Shown here: positions 10,780 through 20,075 of the stretch, in pieces
How positions within the stretch are numbered: position 1 is the stretch's first letter
How the letters are laid out: each line of letters opens with the position of its first letter
Assembly: GCA_018715345.1 (NCBI GenBank)
Contig: DVLT01000008.1
Coordinates: 1-64,000 of the forward strand
Direction: 5' to 3'
Source of the DNA: Candidatus Onthocola gallistercoris
Lineage (GTDB): Bacteria; Bacillota; Clostridia; Lachnospirales; Lachnospiraceae
DNA: 64,000 nt
Made by a program: the position numbers and the translations under genes
The notes under the pieces: model-generated
What the model was told of the DNA's origin: nothing
What the model saw: the letters and a program-made list of their open reading frames with translations, nothing else
The model's database searches: none

Positions 10780-12017
10780 TGACAGCAGAGCTGATATCCG
10801 TAGGAACGGAAATATTGCTTGGAAATATTACAAATACAAATGCCCGTTATCTGGCAGAGGAATGCGCCATGTTGGGGCTGTCCTGTTATTACCAGGTGAC
10901 AGTGGGAGACAATGAAGAACGGCTGGCCGGCGTCATGAAAACGGCGCTGGAACGGTCGGATGTGGTCCTCATCTCCGGCGGCCTTGGGCCGACGGAAGAT
11001 GATCTGACAAAGGAAACACTGGCGAAAGTTCTCGGAAGGGAACTTTATGAGGACCAAAAGATCAGAAAAGACATAGAAAACTATTTTCATAAAACCGGCA
11101 ACCGCCATATGGCGTCCAATAATCTGAAACAGGCCCAGGTGATCGAAGGCGCGGTGATCCTGGACAATCCCAACGGGACGGCTCCCGGACAACTTGTAAG
11201 GACGGAGGAAGGCAAGATCGCCGTATTGATGCCAGGACCGCCAGGGGAGATGATCCCCATGTTCCGTGATAAGGTAAAGCCTTATCTGGAGTCGCTGACA
11301 CCGGGAACATTGTACTCTGAAATGCTCAGGATATGCGGCGTCGGCGAAAGTTCGGTGGCAGAGATGCTTAAAGATATCATTGATGCCCAGACTAATCCCA
11401 CCATCGCCCCTTATGCAAAGACCGGCGAAGTACATCTGCGTATCACCGCCTTGGCGCCGGATCAGGAGACCGGAAAAGCCATGGTAGCGCCTGTGGTCGA
11501 TCAGATTCGGGGGCGGTTGGGAGACCATATATACACGACAAAGGATGAAACGATGGAAGAACATCTGATCCGGCTTTTACAGGAAAAACAGATGACCATC
11601 ACCACCGCCGAATCCTGTACCGGCGGCTTATTGGCAGGTACATTGATCAATGTTTCCGGTGCCAGCGATGTGTTTCATCAAGGGTTCATCACCTATGACA
11701 ATCAGGTAAAGCACAGAGTGCTTGGCGTTAAAGAAGAAACTCTGCGGCAGTTTGGAGCTGTCAGCCGTCAGTGTGCCCAAGAGATGGCAGAAGGCGCGGC
11801 CAGGGCCGCCGGCGCGGATGCGGCCATCTCGGTCACCGGCATTGCCGGACCGGGCGGCGGTACAGATGAAAAACCGGTGGGTCTTGTTTACATCGGCTGC
11901 TATGTCCGGGGAAAGGTGACTGTGGAAGAGTGCCATTTCAGCGGAAACCGGCAGAAGGTGAGGGAACTGACTGTAAAACGGGCCATGAACCGGATGCGGC
12001 TTTGCCTGGAACAGTAA
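10776..12017 (+). CDS. cinA: CinA family protein
   Basis: ISVGTEILLGNITNTNARYLAEE and ESCTGGLLAGTLINVSGAS. Confidence 0.93.
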   Translation: MMTAELISVGTEILLGNITNTNARYLAEECAMLGLSCYYQVTVGDNEERLAGVMKTALERSDVVLISGGLGPTEDDLTKETLAKVLGRELYEDQKIRKDIENYFHKTGNRHMASNNLKQAQVIEGAVILDNPNGTAPGQLVRTEEGKIAVLMPGPPGEMIPMFRDKVKPYLESLTPGTLYSEMLRICGVGESSVAEMLKDIIDAQTNPTIAPYAKTGEVHLRITALAPDQETGKAMVAPVVDQIRGRLGDHIYTTKDETMEEHLIRLLQEKQMTITTAESCTGGLLAGTLINVSGASDVFHQGFITYDNQVKHRVLGVKEETLRQFGAVSRQCAQEMAEGAARAAGADAAISVTGIAGPGGGTDEKPVGLVYIGCYVRGKVTVEECHFSGNRQKVRELTVKRAMNRMRLCLEQ

Positions 12018-12034
12018 AGGGGGAACCAGTCCCG

Positions 12035-13924
12035 ATGCACAGACAGAAAAATGCGAAAATACTTTTGATGGGAATCCTCTTTTGCGCTGTTTTATTCATA
12101 ACAGCCTGTACCGGATTTCGGAAGATGACCATTGATACCCGTATGGAAATGGATGAAAATTTCCAGGGACAGAGGGTCATGACGACGATCCTTTCCAGCA
12201 GCATATTTGATCAGGCATTCGGCGGTGATCTGGAACGTCTCCAGGATATGGTGACCGAATACTGTCCGACCACGATGCAGTGTACGGCCAGTGAGGCGGA
12301 TGGGGATGTGCAGATCACCATGACGCTGCCCTTTGCCAATTATACGGATTATGAAAATAAGATCGGCCAAATCCTGGAACGGACGCCGGGAATTTATTTT
12401 GATTATTCCAATTCCATGTTTAAAAGCGGTTTCATGCTCCAGGAAGATTTCACTTCCCTGGATCTGTTCCAGTGGCTTTTGCAGGCTTTAGCCAACGAAT
12501 ACAGCGGACTGGCGGACCGGAGCCTGGAAGATATCTTCACTCTGGGAGATACGGAAGTGGTCTTTGACGGCGGCGAAGCCCTTGCTTCCCAGCAGCCGAT
12601 CACTGTGGAGCAGATGGAGTCCCATGCCTTTGACTCCATTTCCGCGGACATTACAATACACGACAATGCCTATGAAGTGGAAGTCAACTTCTTTGTGGAC
12701 AGCGACACCTATTATTCCATGGGCGACCGGATGGATGCGGTCATGCAGCGGCTGGCTCCGGCGGGGGCCACTTACAATGCTTCCACGTCCGACAGCCAGC
12801 GGATCTATACCTTCGGTTTCAGCGCCTACAACGAAGAATCACTGATCGAGCAGCTGAATACGGTATTGTCCACAGAAAACTGCGAGTTTGAAGTGACCGA
12901 TGAAGGGAACAATGAGCAGACGCTGGAAGCCAGAAGGGATCTGACCATTTATCTGGACGGATCTTATTTCCTGGATTTCAGCGAGCCGGATACGACGATG
13001 ACGTATCATCTGACAGCAGATTCCCGGTATTCCTTTGAGAACTGCGAATCCCTGACCGGTTTTCTGCGCAATTTCACCACAGAACAGGAAGGGGACACTT
13101 CCAGCGCCTACATTGTGGTGGGACCATCAGACCGGGTGCAGGTGGAGATGTCCTATAGTATCGACATCCGGCACATACAGGCGGAAACGATCATCAATAG
13201 CGACAATTCGCTGGAACGGAATCTGATCTTTTCCCTGGGAGCGTCGGAAGCAGAGATCGTAGGCGATTCTTTTTCCACAAAGGTCCAGGGCAGGATCAGC
13301 GATGGCATGAGTTTTGAGACAGAAGAGCAGGATGAGCAGGTCCTCTACAAAGTGCATATAACGGCCCAGAGCCCGGAAGAACTTTCCACATTGACGACCC
13401 GGTTTTTAAACGGCGGCGATACGGAAAACCAGACCAGCATACTCACCGGCGGACGGGAGGAGAGGCACCGGCTCCGCACCATCAGCTATGCTTATGAAGA
13501 TACGATCAATCTGGAAGGATTTCTGGGGGGCGCTGTTTCCGAGGAGGGTATCACCTACCGGATCACTTACCCGAGACAGTATACAGCGGCATTGACTGAA
13601 GGCACATTTACAGACGTTCAGGCGGATGGCAATGTGCTCAGCCTTACGACTCTTAATCCGGTGCTCACAGTAAAAAGCGAGGCGTCCGCCGCCAATATCG
13701 TGGGCATAACCCAGATCATCCTATGGTGGGCTTCCCTTGTGCTGATGCTGATCGGCCTTGTGCTCAACCTGCGGCATATTGTGGGACTTTGGAAGGAAAA
13801 AGAGGCTTATCTGGGCAGGGTGGATCTGTTTACAAAGAAAAACATGGCCGGCATGACCGTCTGCATTGTGGCGGTGGTCATCTTTGTGATCACATCTTTG
13901 CGGATGATCTTCAGGATTTACTGA
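12035..13924 (+). CDS. predicted lipoprotein of unknown function with C-terminal TM segments
   Basis: lipobox-like LFITAC after signal peptide; two hydrophobic stretches near the C-terminus. Confidence 0.7.
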   Translation: MHRQKNAKILLMGILFCAVLFITACTGFRKMTIDTRMEMDENFQGQRVMTTILSSSIFDQAFGGDLERLQDMVTEYCPTTMQCTASEADGDVQITMTLPFANYTDYENKIGQILERTPGIYFDYSNSMFKSGFMLQEDFTSLDLFQWLLQALANEYSGLADRSLEDIFTLGDTEVVFDGGEALASQQPITVEQMESHAFDSISADITIHDNAYEVEVNFFVDSDTYYSMGDRMDAVMQRLAPAGATYNASTSDSQRIYTFGFSAYNEESLIEQLNTVLSTENCEFEVTDEGNNEQTLEARRDLTIYLDGSYFLDFSEPDTTMTYHLTADSRYSFENCESLTGFLRNFTTEQEGDTSSAYIVVGPSDRVQVEMSYSIDIRHIQAETIINSDNSLERNLIFSLGASEAEIVGDSFSTKVQGRISDGMSFETEEQDEQVLYKVHITAQSPEELSTLTTRFLNGGDTENQTSILTGGREERHRLRTISYAYEDTINLEGFLGGAVSEEGITYRITYPRQYTAALTEGTFTDVQADGNVLSLTTLNPVLTVKSEASAANIVGITQIILWWASLVLMLIGLVLNLRHIVGLWKEKEAYLGRVDLFTKKNMAGMTVCIVAVVIFVITSLRMIFRIY

Positions 13925-14006
13925 TAAAACGGATAAAAGCTGTACCGGGCTGAGATATTCAGAGGATCCGGCATGGTATTATCCGGAAAATGGGGGAGGA
14001 AACATA

Positions 14007-14576
14007 ATGGATTTTTTTGAGAAGCTTCGCAACTATGAGCCGGAGCCGCCCCGGCGGGAAAAGACGCCGGAAGAACTTATGGAAGAAAAGATCCGGGCGC
14101 TCATGTCCGATCCGGATGTCCATAAGATTGTTGAGGATATGCTTGATAAGATCAAAAGTAACTGTATGCAGGCGGCGGAACGGGGTGAAAAACGGCTGTG
14201 CGGCTTCCTTCGGGGATACAGCTCCGACTGGTACGATAAGGACGGCTACAGCCATCCGCGGGAATACTACAGCAGGTTTTATCCGTGGGAAAACGGCGTA
14301 CGCCAGACAACCGAGCGTATCACATTTGATTTTCGGAACCTGTATCAGACGAATATTTACGCCTACGATTTATGGGAAGATCAGCAGGCAATCCTGCGTC
14401 TGTTGACTGAACGGATGCGGGAGGAAGGATTCCCTGACGGCGTCCTGTCCGCAGCCTGCCATACGATCGAATGGCGGATGAAGGAAGGTGTGCCCGAATC
14501 CGCCCGTCAGGGCTGGGGCAAGTACACTGCCCAATACACGGACAGTTATGTGATCGAAGTGGATATCCGGTGGTAG
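14007..14576 (+). CDS. hypothetical protein
   Basis: intact 189 aa ORF with upstream GGGGGAGG; family not recognised. Confidence 0.6.
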   Translation: MDFFEKLRNYEPEPPRREKTPEELMEEKIRALMSDPDVHKIVEDMLDKIKSNCMQAAERGEKRLCGFLRGYSSDWYDKDGYSHPREYYSRFYPWENGVRQTTERITFDFRNLYQTNIYAYDLWEDQQAILRLLTERMREEGFPDGVLSAACHTIEWRMKEGVPESARQGWGKYTAQYTDSYVIEVDIRW

Positions 14577-14611
14577 GATACAGGGAATATTTATAGGGAA
14601 TATTTCTTAAA

Positions 14612-14659
14612 AAAAAACGCAAACCAAAATCCGAATGAGGGTTTTGGTTTGCGTTTTTT
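14612..14659. terminator. bidirectional intrinsic terminator
   Basis: AAAAACGCAAACCAAAA...GTTTTGGTTTGCGTTTTT between convergent genes. Confidence 0.85.
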
Positions 14660-14715
14660 CTTACCATAGACAGATTGGCCGCAGAGCAGGGGCTTTTATG
14701 TTTTATTTATATTTT

Positions 14716-15387
14716 TTATTTCTTCCCCAGCCTCCGATACAGCAGCGTCATAATCCCGCAGGCGGCCAGGATGATCGCCAGGATCATCAAAGCACAGTGC
14801 ATGAAAAAGGCATCGGGCAGGATGGTGATGAACGGGTCGGTGGCGGCGGTGAAGATCCAGTAGTCGTTGTTGAACATGAGCCGGTGGAAAGCCACGAAAA
14901 AGCCTTCCCAGTTGACGGCAATGGCCAGGCCGAAAACCACCGGCAGGGCCACAGTCAGTATGGCGGACAGTTTTAAGAAGAAATAATTCCTGCTGCCCGT
15001 TTTTTTACGGATACGCCACAGCCAGATCAGCAGGAAAACGGCCAGTATGCCGAAGATGGCAGCGCCGTATTGAAAGATGGCAAACAGATCCTTCACCTCT
15101 TCAAAGTGGATCCGTCCGGATTCCGACATGGGAAGATCGGGAAAAGAAAGTTCGCCATCAAAAAAGATGGAATTATAGTCGATGAGCGCGTCATAGTTAT
15201 CCCGGATGACGTCCTCCGTATAACCGGATGTTCCGGCGATATCGAGCAGTCCGATATCCATATAATACAGCGGCCGGAAGTTTAAAGTAAACACGACGGA
15301 AGCACAGAAAATAAATAATGTCAGAATGATGCCGGCAAGGACCTGAAGCCATGTGGGCCGGCCGGATGTGTGTAACGCTGCAGTCAT
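14716..15387 (-). CDS. TIGR01906/DUF1461-like integral membrane protein
   Basis: TM pattern plus YMDI, YNALIDY-like segment and a C-terminal TM pair. Confidence 0.7.
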   Translation of the reverse strand: MTAALHTSGRPTWLQVLAGIILTLFIFCASVVFTLNFRPLYYMDIGLLDIAGTSGYTEDVIRDNYDALIDYNSIFFDGELSFPDLPMSESGRIHFEEVKDLFAIFQYGAAIFGILAVFLLIWLWRIRKKTGSRNYFFLKLSAILTVALPVVFGLAIAVNWEGFFVAFHRLMFNNDYWIFTAATDPFITILPDAFFMHCALMILAIILAACGIMTLLYRRLGKK

Positions 15388-15524
15388 GATAAAAGCCTCC
15401 CATATAAAATCTAAGAATCAGTATAGCATAAAAATACAGAACGTACACTGTTTTTGCGTGGACAAACGGAAAACAGACTGATATAATATCAAAGAAAGTT
15501 TAATAACTTTCATATTCATAAAAT

Positions 15525-15539
15525 CGGGCGAAAGTCCGG
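15525..15539 (+). other. GNRA-tetraloop hairpin preceding the preQ1 aptamer
   Basis: CGGGC-GAAA-GTCCG. Confidence 0.5.
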
Positions 15540-15540
15540 A

Positions 15541-15574
15541 CTGGTTCGAGAACTTCCCAGGATAAAAAACCAAG
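15541..15574 (+). ncRNA. preQ1-I riboswitch candidate
   Basis: CTGGTTCGAGAACTTCCCAGGATAAAAAACCAAG: P1 CTGG/CCAG, loop, and A-rich tail AAAAAACCAAG as in class I preQ1 aptamers. Confidence 0.8.
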
Positions 15575-15614
15575 TATCAAATATCAGGGGTGATCCCCGG
15601 AGAAAGATTGGAGA

Positions 15615-16217
15615 ATGAATATGAAGAAAAAAAGAACACCTGTTATGTGGGAATGCATGATCGCATTGGGAATGGGAATGAACATCGTCGGCGCTTTTTT
15701 GGCCATGAATCTGCGCCTGCCCATCTATCTGGATTCGGTGGGAACAGCAGTGACCGCAGCCTTTCTGGGACCGGTGGCGGGAGCCATCACCGGTTTCCTT
15801 GGCAGCATATGCAGCGGATTCCTCTTTGATGTTTATTCCTTTTATTATGCGCCGGCCCAGATATTGACCGGCCTGATGGCCGGATGGCTGTTTTCTTCCG
15901 GATGGCTTTTTGTCAAAAGCCCGGAGGGCAAGGAGCGGATACATCGGCTGAGACTGGCTGCCGGGACGCTGGCAGTTTCCATCCCCACCAGTATCGCCAG
16001 CTCGGTGGTGACAGCCTTTCTGTTTGGAGGCATCACATCTTCCGGGTCCACCTATCTTGTGCTGCTTTTGGACAAGTTGGGCGTACCGCTGACCCTCAGC
16101 TGTTTTATCGTCCAGGCATTGACCGACTATGGGGATGAACTGACGGCCCTGGCTGTGGCATCGGTGGTGCTGAGCGTGGCAGGTTCGCGGATACTATCCG
16201 CTGTACGGAGGCGCTGA
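15615..16217 (+). CDS. ECF transporter S component (queuosine precursor type, QrtT-like)
   Basis: six-TM S-component-like protein (LRLPIYLDSVGTAVTAAFLGPVAGAITGFLGS) directly under the preQ1 aptamer. Confidence 0.75.
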   Translation: MNMKKKRTPVMWECMIALGMGMNIVGAFLAMNLRLPIYLDSVGTAVTAAFLGPVAGAITGFLGSICSGFLFDVYSFYYAPAQILTGLMAGWLFSSGWLFVKSPEGKERIHRLRLAAGTLAVSIPTSIASSVVTAFLFGGITSSGSTYLVLLLDKLGVPLTLSCFIVQALTDYGDELTALAVASVVLSVAGSRILSAVRRR

Positions 16218-16221
16218 ATAT

Positions 16222-16911
16222 ATGGACAGATACAATAAGATCACAGAAAAGAATCCACGGGAGATCGTGCTTTTGAAAGCCTTCCCATGCGCGTGGGGGC
16301 GGTGTCGTTTCTGTGATTACATAGACGACAATTCCCGGGATGAAGAGGCCATGATCCGGCTTAACCGGCAGGTGCTGGCCAATGTGACCGGTGAACTGGG
16401 CGTACTGGAAGTGATCGATTCGGCCAGCTGTTTTGAACTGCCTAAACAGACGTTGGCGGACATCCGGGATATTGTAAAGGCTAAGAACATCCATCGGCTT
16501 TTTTTTGAAAGCCACTGGATATACCGGCACAGGCTGGACGAGATGCGGGAATATTTCGGCTGTCCCATCACCTATAAGATCGGAGTGGAGACATTCGACA
16601 ATGATTTCCGGGAGAATTATCTGAACAAACATGCGGATTTTACCTCCCCGGAGGAAGTGGCCCGGTGGTTCGATTCTCCATGCATCATGGTCGGTATAAA
16701 GGGGCAGACAAAGGAGATGATCGCCCGGGATGTGGAGATACTGAAAAAGTATTTCCGGCTGGGAACGGTCAATGTATATACAGATAACACGACGGATGTG
16801 AAGCGGGATGAAGAACTGGTACAGTGGTTTGCCAAAGAGTACGCTTGGCTGAAGGATGATCCGTCGGTGGAAGTACTTTACGAAAATACGGATTTTGGTG
16901 TGGGAGACTGA
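16222..16911 (+). CDS. radical SAM protein, candidate queuine lyase (QueL-like)
   Basis: CAWGRCRFC (CX4CX2C) cluster motif; adjacent to the preQ1-associated ECF gene. Confidence 0.7.
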   Translation: MDRYNKITEKNPREIVLLKAFPCAWGRCRFCDYIDDNSRDEEAMIRLNRQVLANVTGELGVLEVIDSASCFELPKQTLADIRDIVKAKNIHRLFFESHWIYRHRLDEMREYFGCPITYKIGVETFDNDFRENYLNKHADFTSPEEVARWFDSPCIMVGIKGQTKEMIARDVEILKKYFRLGTVNVYTDNTTDVKRDEELVQWFAKEYAWLKDDPSVEVLYENTDFGVGD

Positions 16912-17012
16912 AACGTCGTCCGGATGCGGACGGCTGTCGGCTTTACAGAGACATGGAATTATGGTATCCTGATACCGTTAAGTTTAACAATATAAGGCAA
17001 AGAAGAGAGGGA

Positions 17013-18515
17013 ATGGACATGAATATCACATATACGAGTACACGGGGACACGGCGGAGAAGTCACGGCTTCCATGGCCATATTAAAAGGACTGGCAGATG
17101 ACGGCGGCCTGTTTGTCCCGGTGACTATGCCAAAATTGGATGTGACAGTGGATCAGCTGAAAAATATGACTTATCAGGAGACGGCTTACGAAGTGATGAA
17201 ACTGTTCCTGACAGATTTCACGGAAGACGAGCTGAAAGACTGCATCCGTAAAGCCTACGATGAGAAATTTGATACAAAAGAGATCGCGCCGATCCGGGAG
17301 GCCGGCGGCGCTTACTACCTGGAACTGTATCACGGCGCGACCATCGCGTTTAAGGATATGGCGTTGTCCATCCTTCCCCATCTGATGATCACAGCGGCCA
17401 GGAAGAACCATGTGACAAACGATATCATTATCCTGACAGCCACATCCGGCGATACGGGAAAAGCGGCTATGGCCGGATTTGCCGATGTGCCGGGAACGAA
17501 GATCGCCGTATTTTATCCGAAGGATGGCGTAAGTCCGGTGCAGGAACGTCAGATGGTGACCCAGAAAGGGGACAATACCTTTGTTGTCGGCATTGAAGGC
17601 AATTTTGACGATGCCCAGGCCGGCGTGAAAAAGATGTTTTCCGACAAGGAACTGGAAAAGGAACTGGATGCCCATGGTTTTCAGTTCTCATCGGCCAATT
17701 CCATCAATATCGGCCGTCTGGTCCCGCAGATCGTTTACTATGTCTATGCCTATACCCGCCTTGTAAAAGACGGTCGGATAAAGGACGGAGATAAGATCAA
17801 TATCACCGTTCCCACAGGAAACTTTGGAAACATACTGGCAGCTTTCTATGCCAAACAGATCGGGCTTCCGGTAAATAAGCTGATCTGTGCATCTAATGAG
17901 AATAAAGTATTATATGATTTCTTCGCGACAGGAACCTATGACCGGAACCGGCCTTTTGTGGTCACATCTTCGCCGTCCATGGATATCCTGATCTCCAGCA
18001 ACCTGGAACGGCTCATCTACCGTCTGACGGACAATGACCCCCAGGCCACGGAAAAGCTGATGCAGTCGCTGGCTTCCGGCGGACAGTATACCATCACCGA
18101 CGCCATGCGGGCAAAATTGACCGATTTTTACGGGAATTTCGCCACAGAGGAAGAGACTTTGGCCACGATCCGTGATCTTTATCAGGAGACGGGCTATGTG
18201 ATCGACACCCATACGGCCGTTGCGGCAGCTGTATACAGAAAGTATAAAGCAGCCCATGCCGGGGATCCGGCGGTGACGGTGATCGCGTCCACGGCCAGCC
18301 CATACAAGTTCTCACGGAGCGTGATGAAAGCCATTGATCCCGAACTGGAAGAAAAGACAGTCGATGAGTTTGCTCTGGTGGACGCCCTTTCAAAAGCTTC
18401 CGGTACACCGGAGCCAAAGGCGGTGTCCGAACTGCGGACAGCGCCGGTACGTCATAAGACAACCTGTGCAGTGCCGGACATGGAAAAGACGATAAAAACA
18501 TGGTTGGGAATCTGA
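17013..18515 (+). CDS. thrC: threonine synthase
   Basis: YTSTRGH, ELYHGATIAFKDMALSI, ATSGDTGKAAMAG. Confidence 0.95.
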   Translation: MDMNITYTSTRGHGGEVTASMAILKGLADDGGLFVPVTMPKLDVTVDQLKNMTYQETAYEVMKLFLTDFTEDELKDCIRKAYDEKFDTKEIAPIREAGGAYYLELYHGATIAFKDMALSILPHLMITAARKNHVTNDIIILTATSGDTGKAAMAGFADVPGTKIAVFYPKDGVSPVQERQMVTQKGDNTFVVGIEGNFDDAQAGVKKMFSDKELEKELDAHGFQFSSANSINIGRLVPQIVYYVYAYTRLVKDGRIKDGDKINITVPTGNFGNILAAFYAKQIGLPVNKLICASNENKVLYDFFATGTYDRNRPFVVTSSPSMDILISSNLERLIYRLTDNDPQATEKLMQSLASGGQYTITDAMRAKLTDFYGNFATEEETLATIRDLYQETGYVIDTHTAVAAAVYRKYKAAHAGDPAVTVIASTASPYKFSRSVMKAIDPELEEKTVDEFALVDALSKASGTPEPKAVSELRTAPVRHKTTCAVPDMEKTIKTWLGI

Positions 18516-18627
18516 TATAACGGATCGATCGATGATGACATATGAATGTTTTGATGATATAGCATCCTGTGTGGAACCGTTTTGCGATCTTCACCAGAGA
18601 TAATATGTTGTCCTATCATAAATATAA

Positions 18628-18682
18628 CGCCTTACGGCTGGCACTCCTTCCCAAAAGATGGAAGGAACCTGGCCGTAAGGCG
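18628..18682. terminator. hairpin terminator between convergent genes
   Basis: CGCCTTACGGC...GCCGTAAGGCG followed by TTTCATTT. Confidence 0.65.
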
Positions 18683-18714
18683 TTTCATTTGTAAAAGATG
18701 TTTTGGGGAGCCAC

Positions 18715-19668
18715 TTATGCATCTGCATGCAAAGTGGACGCATCGTAATTTTCATTAAACAGTAGATGTTCGCCAAGTTTTCTGGCGGATTTGGGAGGTC
18801 GGACGGAAGCATGAGGCGCATCCGGTAAGAAACCTTCAAATATGAACATCTGAGCCCGGCTGCGCATCTTTTCATAGGCATCCCGGCTTTTGATGGTCCA
18901 GACAGCCAGTTTGGAACGGAACAGTCCGCAGGCAATCCGTACATTCAGACTGCCGATATCCGTATATTTGTAGGAGATAAAATCCGGGCGGCAGAGAAAA
19001 TTGCTGCATAATGATGTGATCAGGAAAAGGACCAGATCACAATGGGGCTTCTCTTTAAAAAAGTTACAGGATAGCTGTCCCCGCAGGATATCCGGATGAT
19101 GTTTGCGGAACCATCGGAGCACAAGCGGGTTAAAGGATTCGATCAGGAAGGGCCCTTGATAGGCAGCCAGCGCTTCGTAAACCTTACGGCATAGTTCCTT
19201 ATACTTGGCTGTTTCACATTTTAATTCGATGAGAAGCGGAACCTGACCGTTTACCATCTGAAGCACTTCATCCAGTGTGGGGATCGTCTCTTCTGTATTC
19301 AGAAGATGATAAGTGCGGAGTTCCTTTAAAGTGGTCCGTTCGATCTTGCGGTCAATATGGCACATGCGGTAAAGGGACTCATCGTGATGGACAACAAGCT
19401 GCTGATCTGCAGTGAGATGCACATCCAGTTCGATACCGTAATTGCGGTCCACAGCCCGTTTGAACGCCATCATGGAATTTTCCGGTATACCCCAGGAATT
19501 GTCGTGAAGTCCCCGATGGGCAAAGTTTTTTCCAACAAAAGGCTCCCATACCTTTTGCCGGCGTCCAGGGATCCGGGGCGCGGTGGCGAACAAAAAGCCC
19601 AGTTGGAGAAAAAAGGCAGTATGGAGCAGATGCCGGGCCTTTTTTGAAATATTTCCCATAAAAAACAC
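18715..19668 (-). CDS. glycerophosphodiester phosphodiesterase family protein
   Basis: FAHRGLHDN, PENSMMAFKRAVDRNYGIELDVHLTAD, HDESLYR. Confidence 0.92.
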   Translation of the reverse strand: MFFMGNISKKARHLLHTAFFLQLGFLFATAPRIPGRRQKVWEPFVGKNFAHRGLHDNSWGIPENSMMAFKRAVDRNYGIELDVHLTADQQLVVHHDESLYRMCHIDRKIERTTLKELRTYHLLNTEETIPTLDEVLQMVNGQVPLLIELKCETAKYKELCRKVYEALAAYQGPFLIESFNPLVLRWFRKHHPDILRGQLSCNFFKEKPHCDLVLFLITSLCSNFLCRPDFISYKYTDIGSLNVRIACGLFRSKLAVWTIKSRDAYEKMRSRAQMFIFEGFLPDAPHASVRPPKSARKLGEHLLFNENYDASTLHADA

Positions 19669-19753
19669 CTCATTTTATGATTTGTAAAAACATATAATAA
19701 ATACTAACATCGATCGAGGGAAATATCAAGCCGGGCAGACAGGGAGAATACCC

Positions 19754-19782
19754 TTGAATTTACCCGCATATTAGGATATAAT
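19754..19782 (+). promoter_or_regulatory. promoter of 6S-like RNA
   Basis: TTGAAT - 17 bp - TATAAT. Confidence 0.7.
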
Positions 19783-19796
19783 ATTTACAGTAAATA

Positions 19797-19972
19797 AGCC
19801 TGGAGTGTTCGATAGTCCTGCTATTTTGAACCTACATTTATTTGAACGGGATGCCATATAGTAATAATATGTCAGGCCTCCGATTTGCAGTGGAAGACAG
19901 AAAAATTAATGAGGCAACCCACTTGACGTCTCGCTAGGCGTCAGAATGCAGGAGACGGCACTCTGGGTTTTT
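19797..19972 (+). ncRNA. ssrS: 6S RNA (SsrS) candidate
   Basis: 9-bp closing stem CCTGGAGTG/CACTCTGGG, TTGAACCTACATTTATTTGAACGGGAT segment, own promoter, T-rich end, no ORF. Confidence 0.75.
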
Positions 19973-20010
19973 TATTTCAGGGAAATTCATTCATAAAGAT
20001 CATAAGACAA

Positions 20011-20037
20011 AAGACGACAGTTTAGTCGTCTTTTTTT
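20011..20037 (+). terminator. intrinsic terminator
   Basis: AAGACGAC-AGTTTA-GTCGTCTT followed by T tract. Confidence 0.75.
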
Positions 20038-20075
20038 GTCGGAGGAGGGATAATCTGAAACGGCGTCTCTTTTTA

